From contig MNCI01004504.1 in NCBI GenBank assembly GCA_015680685.1, positions 596,580 through 660,579 on the forward strand: a stretch of 64,000 nucleotides of DNA. Direction: 5' to 3'. The stretch is from Gnetum montanum. Its lineage: Eukaryota > Streptophyta > Gnetopsida > Gnetales > Gnetaceae. The stretch's first letter is position 1; each line of letters starts with the position of its first letter. The notes beneath the pieces are model-generated. The model was not told the origin of the DNA. It worked only from the letters and a program-made list of their open reading frames with translations, and made no database searches. Below, piece by piece: positions 44,765 to 57,440 of this stretch. Made by a program: the position numbers and the translations under genes.

Positions 44765-46830
44765 ACATCATACGATAAGATTACAGTAGAAAACCTATTC
44801 CATATACTATCTTAGTCTAATCATGTAGACTATCCATCATATAATGACTACATGATGATCCTTACAAAACTCCATCAACCATTTAGCTAGAGTGATGCTT
44901 AGTGATGGAGGAACCATCATATGATGATAATGCTATCATCTTTTTAAAACTCCCTTAACTATCTTACTAGATTAATGCTTAGTGGTATAGAAAACATCAT
45001 ACAACAACCATGTTATGATTCTTCAAAAGTAGTGTATCCTGTGATCTCCTCTTATTATAATTTGATCACTACAAGATCAGCAATTCTTATTAATAGTATT
45101 ATTTTTCATAGAATATCAATACTTGAAAGAAATATATGTAGAGAATGCATCATTTTAAAGATATCTAAACTATTGGATCATTGCTTCTTCTGTAAATGTT
45201 TCTATGATATATGTCCCCCATGTCTTGAACTATTAATAATCCTAGTTATAGAAGGTAACATATTATGCTCATTCTATGATGTCCTATATGTAGTATCGAA
45301 TACTATGTGTACTACTAAATTCAAAGTATGACCTTAGTTACCTAGTGGTAAACTATTATAGGAATACTAGGATTACGCAAGCTATGCTATGATGTCCTAT
45401 TTATAATCTTGAACAATATGAGTAGTCATGTACTATCTTAGACTAATTGTGTAGAGTAGCCATCATACCATGATGTTCCGATGATCCTTTTAAAACTCCA
45501 TTAACCATTTAGCTAGAATGATGCTTAGCAATGAAGCAACCATTATACATTGACTATGTTATGATTCTTTGAAAATGTAATATGTCCTATGGTCTCCTCT
45601 TATTATTATTTGATTACTATAGGATTAATAACTCTTGTTAGTAGTATCATTTTGCACAAAATATCATTATAAGATCATCACAACAATTGTGCTATGATTG
45701 TTGCAAAGTAATTTAAACTATTCATTTGTTTCTTCTTAGTAAATTTCTCTATGATCTATATCCTTATATCTTAAGCTATTAAATAATCTTGGTTGTAGGA
45801 AGCATCATACCATAGCTATTTTATGATGTTCTATTTGTAATCTAAAATAATATGAGTAAAATTAAATTTGAAGTATGGTCTTAGTCTCATAGTCCTAAAA
45901 TATTTTTGAAATTCTAGTCATAGGCAACATCATAACATGGTCATGTCATAATGTCCTATTTGTAGTCTCAAAAAATATGAGTAATACTTAAATTGATGGA
46001 TGATCTTCGATTGTTCACATATGGTATCTACAAAATGAGTAACTATTGTTATAAACTCATAAAAATAGTATATTTGCAAAGATAATAATATCATAGTAAG
46101 TAAAATAGTGTACTGGAGTAATGTTGAGTAGTAGAGAACCCATCATATAATGACCATGCTATGAATCTTCAAATGTAGTTTTTCTTATGATCATGTCTTC
46201 TTCACATTCGAAAACCACATGATATGTAGCTTTTGTTAAGAGTGTCATAACATGACTATCCTATGATGTCCATTTCATAGTCTCAAATCATATAGGCTAG
46301 TTTTTTTCTTCAACGATTATAGCAAACTAATCATTGCATGTTTCAATGGAAAATTTTATCCTAGAATCATCATAGGATAATTGTGTAATGATCCTGTGAG
46401 CTATGGGTTCATGTTCATATTGTTCTACCTTTTCAATCTACTAATATTAAACTACTGTAATAATCTTGATCCCAAAAAACATCATACCATGGCCATACTA
46501 TGAAGTACAACATCCATTAATTAAAGAATGGCTTAGGTTGTTCTCTTACGAAGAGTGGAAGCTTAGTAACCACTATCAATAAAACACAAAAAAAATACCA
46601 AAAAAATGTTTAGTAGTAGTATGGTGATCATATGATGATAACTAAATGATCCTATTATTGACACTTTTTAGGAAAACAAGATATTAGAAAAGATCATACA
46701 ATGACCACATCATGATTTTCATTCCAATATCTAACAAAATGTGAATCATAGGGTAATCATGCTATGAAGATATGATAATGTTAATAAGTAAATCATACAA
46801 CAACCATCATATGAGCATAATCTTTTGATT
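44765..46830. repeat. Array of ATCATA...TATGAT dyads (about 18 sites)
   Basis: Sites of the form CATCATACNATGACCATG followed by CTATGAT, ending in GTCC or TTC, recur at irregular steps of 60-250 bp, for example near 44836, 44906, 44994, 45254, 45461, 45540, 45800, 45920, 46142, 46245, 46485, 46695 and 46795. Each can fold on itself (ATCATA with TATGAT). Closely related sites recur at 56975-57440, on the far side of two later insertions, so both belong to the same locus T1. Confidence 0.65.
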
Positions 46831-47051
46831 TTTGTGCATGCAAGATTATGGCTCCTCAAGTTTCACTAAAAATCAAGATATGGAGAGCTCCTAACACATT
46901 AAGATGCAAAGAGTGGTACATGGATGTTAGGGTATAGCTAGGAACATTTAAGAACCTATACCTTCTAATTCTAAATAAGGAATTCCATGTGTATGAATGT
47001 GTCAATATTGTTATATATTGTGGTGAAAGATTAACAAAATAGACAGTTGAG

Positions 47052-47294
47052 TTGCAAGTTAAGATGACCAAGGTCCCAACATTGGTTAAGATGCAGGATG
47101 GATCATTAATGTCGAATCTATTTGTGGATGATTTCATAAAGGAAATGTCAATTGCAGTAAAATATGGCATTTTATTCATAACTACCAAGAGAACAACATG
47201 GAACATTATTATACACATCAACTATATTCTATCTAGTAGGCAAAATAAAAGTACAACTTTAGTTGTAATACTTATAAGGAAGAAGGCCAAGTAG
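47052..47294 (+). CDS. Unrecognised 80-codon frame in T1
   Basis: It contains VPTLVKMQDGSLMSNLFVDD and FIKEMSIAVKYGILFIT. I recognise no family. It lies 0.4 kb before the DGQH remnant on the same strand and may belong to the same broken polyprotein. It could also be chance in AT-rich DNA. Confidence 0.25.
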   Translation: MQVKMTKVPTLVKMQDGSLMSNLFVDDFIKEMSIAVKYGILFITTKRTTWNIIIHINYILSSRQNKSTTLVVILIRKKAK

Positions 47295-47639
47295 CCTTAC
47301 CTATTATATAATGATAAGAAGCTAACACTGGATGTCACAAAGATTCTTGCATAAATTTTCCCATCCTAAGACAACCAAAATATCAAACCTATTAACAATG
47401 TTAAAAGGAAGATAAATAAAGAAGAAAAGGTAACAAAAGTTACCAACAAGACTTATAATCTATCAATTTTATTCAACTAGTATTTCATACCTTCTACAAA
47501 TGACCTAGTGAAGATAAACATCAACAAATGCATCTCTACCCTAGAAAAATTTCATATTTACCTTTTGAATTAATTTTATGTCAATAGCCTTGTCAATAGC
47601 TTTACAAAGAATATGACATAAATGTTAAAAAATTGTATT

Positions 47640-48120
47640 ATGATACCTATAAATATCACCGCTAGTAAAAAATCTAATGCAAAAATAGTCACTAAGCTTT
47701 AAGATGAAAAGGTGGATTTTTGGATCCTTGATGGCCAACACACAATTTAGATAGTGAAGAAGTTACTACAAAGAAAATATATTAGTATGCTTGTTCATTA
47801 GCAATTTAAAAATAGGTAACATTTGAAAACGTTGAAAAATAAATTCTCATTATAATTCAATAACTTAATGAAGCACAATTTCACATGCAAGATAGCTAGA
47901 AATATTTCACTAAAGACTATAATTAATCTCATTACAAAAAGCTGCAAGGACATAAATAATAGTCAGAAGCTTACCTATAGGCCATGCTATGTTAAAGAGG
48001 CCAGACATGTAAGAAATACTTGCTATCAAAATAATATTTAGTTTGATATTGTTAGGAAGCATGTCAATGAGAATATAAGAGCATACAATGGATTAACATG
48101 TATTTGCATGTGAGAAGCTA
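47640..48120 (+). pseudogene. DGQH-motif domain remnant in T1
   Basis: One frame reads DEKVDFWILDGQHTI (DGQH at 47730-47741), then IVKKLLQRKYISMLV, KNKFSL, FNNLMKHNF and, later, YVKEARH. A hydrophobic stretch before DGQH followed by an amphipathic helix is the pattern of ParB/DGQHR-type folds. From memory it also resembles large transposon-associated plant proteins with ILDGQHS and ISAYYNRVNHF. The frame has several stops. Family membership is tentative. Nuclease or other activity cannot be claimed. Confidence 0.4.
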
Positions 48121-48914
48121 GTTGTTTATTTGTATAGTTTATCCCTCTAACATGCTTATGAATAACCTAATAGAAAATTTGAACTATTAAAAGATGTAAA
48201 AAAAAAAAAGGTTTTTTTCAAGAGCACAAAATTTTCCTTCAAATGTCAAATGATTGTTATAATATTTAGAACTAGGTTTCTAAAATTTTTCAGAAAGGTC
48301 AATTAAAAAGCTACCTAGATGTCATAACTAATGATGTTTACACCAAGAATAGCTTGAGGTTTCTGATGCTAAATATCTTTTAGCCACTATGTGAGTTAAC
48401 TAAGGCTAAGTACAAGGATGTGGCCAAAAAATAAAAAATAAAGAATTATTTATTAAATACATAAAAATAAAATATAGGTAAAAGGGCTAAGATTAGTGAG
48501 ATGTAGGAAATGGAGAATTACTGCAATGATTTAAAATAGATTCATGCTTTAAGGATGAGGCTAATGGCATGTTTTTTAAAAATATCATCTGAAGAGGTCA
48601 TGAGGCCTACAACTAATATATGTGCAATAGAAGTATCGACTTGATGAAAAAATGATTAACAAATTATTTTTAAGACTTGAGATCAAGCAAAAAAAAAACT
48701 ACTACTAACTCTAGAGGCACAAACTATTCTATATCAACATCTATGAAGAAGATCATTAGATAATTACAAAGTAAAACTATAAGGGGTTGAAAAAGGATTT
48801 TTAGTTTACTAGTATCCATTACAATATTTAATCTTGTATATATATAGCATTAGAGATGATATTTCAAATGCTAATAAGGAAATTCCTTTGTATATCTTTA
48901 ATATTAAAAACATT
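48121..48914 (+). other. T1 sequence without a recognised domain
   Basis: AT-rich, with short fragments in the same direction as the DGQH remnant and no family match. It is interrupted at 48915 by a solo LTR and resumes at 49780-49944 and 55113. Confidence 0.4.
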
Positions 48915-49774
48915 TGATGAGCAGTGAGGTACCGTTATGCCCAATACAAATCACAAGCATTCACGCACGATCTAGTTAAATTCTATGGATGGGACTAGTT
49001 ATGGCATCTAGATCGCTATGCCTTGATCATAGTTTGTTGTCTTCCCACTTGGACTAGTGGTAGCTTTGTCACGTATGATTTAGTCTAGAGTGAGGTATAT
49101 GATTTTTATTATTTTATATTTTATTGTTCTACGATTAATAGTAGGTTGAAACTCAATTTATAATCAATTCAACTAATCTAATTGCTAATTAATAATCAAC
49201 TACCATAACATAAGTATCCAATCCCACTTCCCATGCACATCCTAAACACATATAATGCTATTGGTTGCCAAACGTTAAGCATTGTTGGGATTACCAAGAG
49301 TCATATGCATGCTCAAAGCAATCCTAATTATGTGCTTAATTAATTAACATGCATTAAAATGTAAATATTAGCTAAGTACATGAAAAGTAAATTGCATGGA
49401 AAGTAAATCTAATCTAAGTCAAAGTGCTACAATGAATAAGAATCAATCTTGATCTTATTGTTGTTCATGGAATATGCCCAAGTACATTGCCACTTGAATA
49501 AGACTCCATACAACTGACTCAAATCCACTCTGTGGGCACTTATTGATTGTTCTATAAGATTACAGAATAAAATTGCAAGAGTTTAGCTACTCTATTGACA
49601 AAACTATGAAAAACTAATGTAAAACTATTGCCCAAACCACGCACCCAAGCACTATATTTATAAACTAGCCCATACCCCCCAATATCGAATATCCAATAAT
49701 GCATCTAGGGGCCCAATATCAGGTATCCAATATTAGATATCTGATATTAGAGCCAAGCAAATCATGACTCATCA
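48915..49774 (-). mobile_element. Second solo LTR of family S (860 bp)
   Basis: It starts TGATGAG and ends CTCATCA, with perfect TSD ACATT (48910-48914 and 49775-49779). The minus-strand TATA is TATAAATATAG (49652-49662). It aligns with 36768-37728 up to the TATA. The U3 before it carries CCAATATCGAATATCC and ATATTAGATATCTGATAT, a palindromic motif unlike that of its relative. Confidence 0.88.
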
Positions 49775-49944
49775 ACATTCAAATTGCAAAGCTCACCTCC
49801 TATGTTTAAGGCATTATTTAAGCTAATTCAGTAGATAACAATAATCAAAATGAGTTTGATTATAAATATCCTAGATATTAGCACCTATTGAATATTTTTT
49901 ACAAGAAATATCGCAAAAGGATTTTGGAAGATGCAAGCATAAGC

Positions 49945-50322
49945 TGTGGAATATGATGACTAGATGTTCCATAATAGAATTAGATAGATCTCATCCATTA
50001 ATCTATTTAAATAATATGAGATCCTATTCATGTAATTCTTATCCAATCCATGTTTAGGACATTCCATATTAAAAAGATCCTTAAATATGATGATAAGGAT
50101 CATCCCCATGATTTCCAAGATTCATACTTATCTCTCCAAATCTATTCTTGGGAGATCAAGGCCTATATAATTGTAGCATCACATATTCATTAACAATAGA
50201 AGAAATAATAGAACAGAAGACATACAGAAGTTTGAAAGTTTAACAAGACTGTTCTTGTTCTAAAAAAATTCTTTATTTCCTTTAAGCTTAGTTCATAGAT
50301 CTAGGGCCCTTTAGACTTTTCA
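49945..50322 (+). repeat. 5' LTR of C2
   Basis: 378 bp, starting TGTGGAATATG and ending CTTTTCA. TATATAA at 50164-50170 is the TATA box. No palindrome array is present, unlike most other LTRs in the window. Confidence 0.95.
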
Positions 50323-50324
50323 TT

Positions 50325-50336
50325 TGGTATCAGAGT
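50325..50336 (+). other. Primer-binding site of C2
   Basis: TGGTATCAGAGT starts two bases after the LTR and matches the initiator tRNA-Met site of copia elements except for the last base. Confidence 0.92.
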
Positions 50337-50373
50337 TGGTTAGCTCAGATTCTTGACAACAGATCTCTCCAAG

Positions 50374-51220
50374 ATGACCCAAAATCATAGATCTATGTCT
50401 CTCCAAATTCTTGTCTTCAATGGAGAGAATTATGAATATTGAGCAATCAAGATGAACACATTCTTAATCTCACAAGATCTTTGGGATCTTGTTGAAAATG
50501 GATTCCAAGATGTTGATCAAGCAACATTTCAAGCCTTGAGGGAAGATGAAAAGAATGAATTTAAGGAGCTTCGTAAGAAAGATGCAAAAGCATTATTCAT
50601 CGTTCAATTTGGGTTAGATCTAACAATCTTTCCCAAAATTGTTATGCATCAAACTAGCAAAGCTGCATGGGATGCACTGGAGATTGCATACAAGGGATCA
50701 TTAAAATTTTGTGTTGTCAAGTTACAAGTTTTAAGAAAATATTTTGAATCTTTGTGCATGCTAGATACAAAGAATATTAATCAATACATCAACCGATTTC
50801 AACAAGTTCAAAATGGACTTGAATATTGTGGAGAAATACTTGAGGAAAGGCATGCTATTGAAAAGATCCTTTGAAGTGTAACCAGATGATATGATCCCAT
50901 CATCGTGGCTATTGAAGAAGCAAGAGATCTTAATAAGATGACCATGGTTGAGCTCATAGGAAGCTTAAGAACATACGAGCAAATAATTGCGGAATGTGCG
51001 GATTCAACAGCAAATGCATTTCAAGCACAATTTCAAAGGACATCTAATCGAAATCAAAATCAACATCAAAGATCCTCAAGTGGATCCACATTCATAGGAC
51101 ATGGATGTGGTCACGCAAATCCAGAGGTCATGGTCATGGAAGATCAAATCAATCAAAGGAAGGTAAGCATTGTGATTTCTGTGGTACCAACACCCACAAT
51201 ACTCTTGAATGTTGATCAAT
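50374..51220 (+). pseudogene. Copia gag of C2
   Basis: The ATG at 50374 starts SMSLQILVFNGENYEY, then TGA at 50440 replaces the usual Trp. It continues with LISQDLWDLVENGF, AAWDALEIAYKGSLK, LQVLRKYFESLCML and TMVELIGSLRTYEQ, the UBN2 gag order. TGA stops near 50872 and 50887 follow; the first is an Arg codon in relatives. After a frameshift near 51160, the knuckle CDFCGTNTHNTLEC (from 51171) is a perfect CX2CX4HX4C. Confidence 0.88.
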
Positions 51221-52610
51221 GAAGAAGTATGAAAATAAGGGAAAAGCAAAAATTGTAGAACATGAAAATAAAAAAAAAGGTGAGAAATTATTTTATATTG
51301 AAGAGGAAGATCAACTCTTGATCTCTACAAAGGTACCAAATGCTAGCAACAATAACAACATTTGGTATGTTGATAGTGGGTGTAGCAATCACATGACAAG
51401 GAATAAGAAATTGTTCTCAAGCTTGGAAAAATATGATGGAAAGGTAACCATAGGTAATGGGAAGAAGTTAACCATTTCCGGGATTGGATCACTTGCCTTC
51501 ACAACAACTTAAGGTAACAAATATGTTATTTCCCAAATCTATTTTGTTCCAAATCTTTCAAAGAATTTATTAAGTGTGGGGAAATTATGTCGCAATGGGT
51601 ATCATGTTGAATTTGAAAAAGATGTTTGTAAAATTTCTAAGGTTGATGATGATAAAGGTATTGCAATTATCCCTATAAGCAAGAATCATATGTACAAGTT
51701 ACAGATGCAAAAGGATGTTCGTTGTCTCACTATCACTGAAGACATAGCATGGTTATGGCATGCTCAATTAGGACATGTCAACTTTGGCTCAATGGACCAC
51801 ATGCAAAAAGGAGAAATTGTAAGAGGTATGCCAAAATTTTCTTTGCCAGATAATCATGATTGTGGCATATGGCAACTAGGAAAAATTACAAGGTTATCGT
51901 TTCCTAGAAAAGAGCATAGATCTCAAGAAAAATTAGATCTAGTTCATATGGATTTATGTGGTCCCATGCAAACATTGAGCCTAGGTAAAAACTGATATAT
52001 GTTAATCATAGTGGATGATTTTTCAAGATTTTCTTGGGGGTCTTTTATGAAATTAAAAGAACAAACATTGGGATTTTTTAAAGTATTCAAGGTGGAAGTA
52101 GAAAATCAAAGTGGTAGTTCAATTAAGAAAATTTGAACAGATCATGGTGAATTTTATCAATTGAATTTGATGAATTTTGTAGGAAAAGTGGGATTATTCA
52201 TCAAAAAACCACATCATTCATACCTCAACAAAATGGTATTTCTAAGAGAAAAAATAGAACTGTTGTTGAAATGGCAAGGTGTCTACTTCAAATGTCAGGT
52301 TTGGATAATAAATTTTGGACAAAAGCTTGTGCAACATCGATATATATTTTAAATAGGGTGCCATCAAGATCAATTCAAAATAAAACTCCATATGAATTAT
52401 GGAATGGATATTCACCCAATATCTCTCATTTGAAAATTTTTGGTTCACCATGCTACATTCAAATTCCAATACAAAAAAGACAAAAACTAGATAAATAGGG
52501 AAAGCCATGTATGTTTGTGGGATATTGTGCAAATTCCAAAGCATATAGATGTTATGACGTTGCAAATAAAAATGTGGTTGATTCACGTGATGTAAATTTC
52601 ATGGAATAAA
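51221..52610 (+). pseudogene. Protease and integrase of C2
   Basis: Protease: WYVDSGCSNHMT keeps the DSG active site. The integrase zinc finger has WLWHAQLGHVNFG and DCGIWQLGK, where the last Cys has become Trp. The catalytic core has LVHMDLCGPM with the first Asp, and TDHGEFY with the second Asp, just after a TGA stop (52135 region). In GISKRKNRTVVEMA the expected catalytic Glu is Lys. After that come FWTKACATSIYILNRVPS and FGSPCYIQIP. Frameshifts near 52160. A Thr/Ala-rich repeated linker (ATKNVPASTAKNVPAATAK) follows at 52670-52800. Confidence 0.88.
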
Positions 52611-53189
52611 CATTTCAACATTATAGCAGCATGGACATCCACAATGCTATTTCTCCTCACTTTTCTGCTGCTACAAAAACTGTGCCTATTTTTGCTACCA
52701 AAAATGTGCCTGCTTCTACTGCCAAAAATGTGCCTGCTGCTACTGCAAAAATCATGCCTATTTCTACTACCAAAAATGTTCCTACTACTGCCAATTCAAG
52801 ACATGGATTTGTGGCAGCAATAAACAAAAAATTACCACAGCATACACCCTAGCATGATCATCCAATGCAACACCATCCTCAACTTTCATTTCCTCTTCAA
52901 GGACACACCTCTACATCAATTCCTTCTCAAATCATTTCATCTACAACACCTTCTACCTCAACAATGTCCACCTCCTGGAAGATTCCAGCCACCTCTCGGC
53001 TAGCTCAATATCATCCAACCTCCAACATGCTAGATACAAATTTTACACAACACATGATAAGAAGTCACTTTTTTGGAGACACTGCTTCAGTAACCCAAGA
53101 CATGGACTCTCTTGAACATGCTCTTTTCACTATTATGGACAATGAATTTTTTTGCACTACTTACACCAATGGGGGGAGCAATGATGGTT

Positions 53190-54138
53190 TAATGGAACCA
53201 TACAGAGTCATTAAAGCTGCACAAGATAACTATTGGATTGATGCCATGGAGAAAGAGCTATATCAAATTAATAAAAACAACACTTGAAGCCTAGTTCCTT
53301 GTTCATCTAGTAAGCCTATTATTAGTTTAAAATGGATATTTAAACTTAAGAGAAATCAATATGGTGAAATAGAAAAAAGCTCACCTAGTTGCCAAAGGCT
53401 ATCTCCATCAACAAGGTAGAGACTTTGATGATAACTTTGCTCCTATTTCATAGATGGAATCCATGAGAATCTTTCTTGCCATTGCTATATAAGCTGGCTA
53501 CATGGTTTATCAACTAGATGTGGCTTCTACATTTCTCAATGGCATTCTTAATGAAGAAGTTTATGTGGAAAAACCACTAAGCTTCATTGATGAAGGAAAA
53601 AAATCACGTTTACAAGCTCCATAAAGCATTATACGGGCTCAAGCAAGCTCCACATGCAAGGTATGCACGTATTTATGCATTTTTCATGCAAGAAGTCTTC
53701 ATTAATCTTTAGACCCAAACAGAAATATACAAAAAGGTATTTGGAGATGATTTTATTTGTGTTTGTTTATATGTAGATGATTTAATCTATTTTTCATCTA
53801 CAATTGCATTAGGAAATAATTTTCTTAATGCCATGAAAAAGAAATTTAAAATGTATGATTTAGGGAAGATGTCATACTTTTTGGGTTTTCAAGTTATCCA
53901 AAGAACAAAATCAATATCCATATGCCAAATGAAATTTGCCTAATCCTTAATTGATAAATTTAGCATGATTAATTGCAATCCTTCAGACACACCACTTGCC
54001 CTTGGTACAAAACTTACCAAGGATGACAAATCCCCCTCTGTCAACCCTTCACTATACAGATCCCTTGTTGGTAGTTTAATGTATCTCTCCAATACTCATC
54101 TAAATATCCAATATGTTGTAAACTACCATTCTTAGTTC
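53190..54138 (+). pseudogene. Reverse transcriptase of C2
   Basis: It begins NYWIDAMEKELYQINKNNT, with TGA at 53285 in place of Trp, then ISLKWIFKLKRNQYGEIEK, GRDFDDNFAP, MVYQLDVASTFLNGILNEEV and YVDDLIYFSS (YVDD at 53770-53781). After the catalytic box come MYDLGKMSYFLGFQVI and YRSLVGSLMYLSNT. Several frameshifts and stops, but the order is complete. Confidence 0.9.
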
Positions 54139-54747
54139 ATGCAAGATCCACATGAATCACATTGGAAAGCTACAAAATGGGTATTGCGATACCTTAGAAC
54201 TACAAAAGATTTTGGGATCACATTTCATCGACATGCAAATTTCAAAATATGGGGATACACTGATGCAAAATGGGGAGGCGACCTTGAAGATCGAAAGTCA
54301 ACTTCTGGTTTTTGTTTCTTCTTTGGTCCATCACTTACCTCAAGGAGATTAAAGAAGCAATCTACAGTCACCCTCTCAACAATTGAAGTAGAATACATTG
54401 TTGCATCGAATGTTGCTACTCAGGCCATTTGGATCCACTCCATCTTCACTAAAATGGGATATACACTTGAACCTTCCATTTGCTTATATTGTGATAGCAC
54501 AAGTGTTATTGCAATGGCTGATAATCCTATTCATCATGGGCATTCCAAGCACATAGATATCAAGCATCACCATCTCAGAAGCTTGATCCAAGATAACATA
54601 CTCAACATGGAGCATTGTGCAACTGAAGCACAAATGGTAGACACCTTTACAAAGATTATGAGCCGTGAAAAGTTTGAGTCTTTTCGAAACTTCCAAGGAG
54701 TGAAACCTCTTACCATCATGGGGGGGTTTGTGGAATATGATGACTAG
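54139..54747 (+). pseudogene. RNase H of C2
   Basis: A frame of 202 codons without stops. It has GYTDAKWGGDLEDRKSTSGF with the first Asp, LSTIEVEYIVAS with the Glu, and CDSTSVIAMADNPIHHGHSK with the third Asp. The usual WSSKKQ is RRLKKQ. The frame runs over the polypurine tract and ends 19 bases inside the 3' LTR. Confidence 0.9.
54712..54728 (+). other. Polypurine tract of C2
   Basis: Seven consecutive G (within CATCATGGGGGGGTT) lie two bases before the LTR start TGTGGAATATG. Confidence 0.8.
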
Positions 54748-55107
54748 ATGTTCCACAATAAAATTAGATAGATCTCGTCCCCTAATCTATTTTAGATAAG
54801 ATAAGATCCTATTCATGTAATTCTTATCCAATCCATGTTTAGGACATCCCATATTAAGAAGATCCTTAAATATGATGATAAGGAGCATCCCCATGATTTA
54901 CAAGATTCATACTTATCTCTCCAAATCTATTCTTAGGTGATCAAGGCCTATATAATTGTAGCAGCACATATTCATTCATAATAGAAGAAATAATAGAACA
55001 GAAGACATACAAGAGTTAGAAAGTTTAACAAAAGTGTTCTTGTTCTAACAAAATTCTTTATTTCCTTTAAGCTTACTTTGTAGATCCAAGGCCCTTTAGA
55101 CTCTTAA
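54729..55107 (+). repeat. 3' LTR of C2
   Basis: It matches the 5' LTR from TGTGGAATATG to the end. The terminal CA has become AA. TATA box at 54949-54955. It is followed by TAAGC. Confidence 0.92.
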
Positions 55108-55112
55108 TAAGC

Positions 55113-56970
55113 ATCATAAAAAGTTATCATTATGTTGATATGAAAATATGCCTTTTAATTTTTTTTCACTTTATTACAATAGTTTCAAATATTTTAGAGG
55201 ATACTAAAAAGTTTGACTACTGCAAACATACAAATAAATTAAGGGAAAGTAGTTGTCAATCTTTGAAAAAATTGACCAAGTGCAAGCACATGAACAATTT
55301 CAATTTTAATTCAAAGAAGGATTATGCACTCTAGGAAAAGATGTCAAAATTATTTCCATTATAATAAAGTGATGATAACTACTTTGTAAACATTTTATGT
55401 TTATACTATGGCAAAAACCTTCTGCAAGAACTTAAAAATATATAATCACTTTGAAGCATCAATTCAAGTAAATCAAAAGGTTGTGCTATTATGAAGAGTA
55501 CTTAAATAATTGAATATGGATAGCATTATAAGTGGTGAATCTACAAAGCCTATTGAGAATGTACAACATAGGAAAAAAGATATCCTTGGAAGTATATCAA
55601 GAAGATATGTAAGATATTCAAAAATTAAGTTCAACATTTGTGATGCAAAATAGCGTCAAGTAATGTACTATAGTATGAAACAATTAATATTATTTGTGTA
55701 ATTCTATGCAATGAAGACTCATCTATGAACATTTTGAAATTAGTAGAAGAAGAAAAATAAAGCTTTAAAAGATAACAATAAGAAGGTCGAAGTTGAAGAT
55801 TTCCTGTGAAAAGAAATTTTTTTGAAGTATGATGTTACTAACTAGGATTCATTAAACTAAGGTCTTAAAATTTCATTCTAAGATAATTGTGTGATTGACT
55901 AAAATAAAAAATACATGTTGTACTCTTTTTGTTAGCACTGTATAGATAGGTACTTAGTGACATTCAGTCATTCTAATCATTAAAGTTGTCACATGTACTA
56001 AAATTGGCAACACATGATGAAATAAGTATAGCTGATATGTCAAAGTACATAGTAATGAAACTGGAACATGTTATTCTTGAATCAAAGAGATCAAAGATCA
56101 TTTTAAAATATAAATTTAAAATAGGATGTTCTTGGGACATGAAGATAATAAATTATAATCAATTTAATTGGAATTCAAAGAAAATTTGAAGAATAACCAA
56201 GAAATATATTATGTAAACCAAGAAATCCATGGTAGATACTACTAAAAATTCCAAAAGTATTTTCAAAGAAATAAATATTAAATCATATAAGAGTTTCTTT
56301 ATCTTTAGATTTTATATTAGAAATCTATGATAAAAAAAATAATGAAATGGCCTAGCTGGATGGTGACTAAGAAAAAAAGGAATAGTTGGCTAAGAAATCA
56401 AGATTAAGATTAAGAAAGGAGATGATGAAAAATCATCAAAAAAATAGGTACATTAGACCATAATGGATCAATATCAAATTTCAATTAAGAGTATTTTAGA
56501 ATGAATGTGTAATCTCAATGTATAATCTTTTAATAAGAAATTAACAAGGAAAGTTCAACATCAACATTGCATGGTAGAGACAAGGATCAACAAAAAGTAC
56601 CTAAAAAAGATAAATAAGCTTAAAAGTGATATTTATTTAGATGCAAATCCTAAAGAGGCATGATCATTTGAATTTTAGTCATTAACGTTTTCTTCATTCC
56701 TTTGAATGTAGATGAAGAATATCATAAAGGAAAGGATGTTGTTTAAAAAGTCCAAAGTAAATATCTCATACTATTTTTTTAATCACTTTTCATGCTTTCA
56801 TTCTTATAAATATAGTTGTCAAATATATGTGTAGAATGTGATTTTATTATTTTATGTTAGTTATGAATTTCCATTAGCTTTGATAATTTGCATATGTATC
56901 ATAACTATGACATGATATAGGAAATGTTAGTGCCTTCTTAGATGGGAAAACTTAAGATGAAATAATAAAC
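55113..56970 (+). other. T1 continuation without recognised domain
   Basis: AT-rich. Short frames (55140-55334, 55986-56189) have no known family. By nesting logic it is the direct continuation of 49944, and so belongs to the same locus as the DGQH remnant. Confidence 0.4.
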
Positions 56971-56974
56971 AAAC

Positions 56975-57440
56975 AATTCAATCATAGCATAGTCACACTA
57001 TGATGAAAAATGCATAATACAAATTTCCATAGTATTTACTTTTACTTATAGTAAAGTATAACTATATGCTGATAGTAATCCTAAAAAACTTAACCTATGA
57101 AACTACCACATGCAATGGGAAAATCTAGTGACTTAGTAGATACATAATGCTAAGAAAGTTAAGGTTACAAAGTATTTTATCATAGCACAACTATGCTATG
57201 ATAAAGAATGCATAATAAAAATTATTATTCTATAACAACTAAGATGAAAAATGCATAATAAAAGATATTATTCTATCATAGTACAACCACACTATGATGA
57301 AGAATTCATAGTAACCAATTTAAGAGGCCATCATTTCAACTTGGATCATTGCCCTACAACATGTCAAAAGAAACACCTACAATTAATGCCATGAAAATAG
57401 AGAGCATGCATTAGATCATAGCACAAATGTTCTATGATGT
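56975..57440. repeat. ATCATAGCA...TGCTATGAT dyads in T1
   Basis: Four sites near 56980, 57178, 57275 and 57412. The one at 57178-57203 has perfect 10-bp arms, TATCATAGCA and TGCTATGATA, with the six-base loop CAACTA. They are similar in form to the array at 44765-46830. Confidence 0.7.

Larger units (their letters stand above)
49945..55107 (+). mobile_element. C2: complete-length Ty1/copia element, inactive
   Basis: The element is 5163 bp with LTRs at 49945-50322 and 54729-55107 and a perfect TSD TAAGC (49940-49944 and 55108-55112). It has a tRNA-iMet primer-binding site and a polypurine tract. Gag, protease, integrase, reverse transcriptase and RNase H come in copia order. The LTRs differ at roughly 8 percent of sites by hand count. 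Stops, frameshifts and two lost catalytic or zinc residues show it is dead. It is inserted in T1. Confidence 0.95.

Noticed and set aside
36768-49774. The related LTRs at 36768 and 48915 as the two LTRs of one 13-kb element around G4
   Set aside because: Each has its own perfect 5-bp TSD (CCTCT and ACATT) and no primer-binding site lies beside them, so they are two solo LTRs.
52631-52852. Repeated ATKNVPASTAKNVPA as an antifreeze- or silk-like repeat protein
   Set aside because: It is in the linker between integrase and reverse transcriptase of C2, and is a local repeat expansion.
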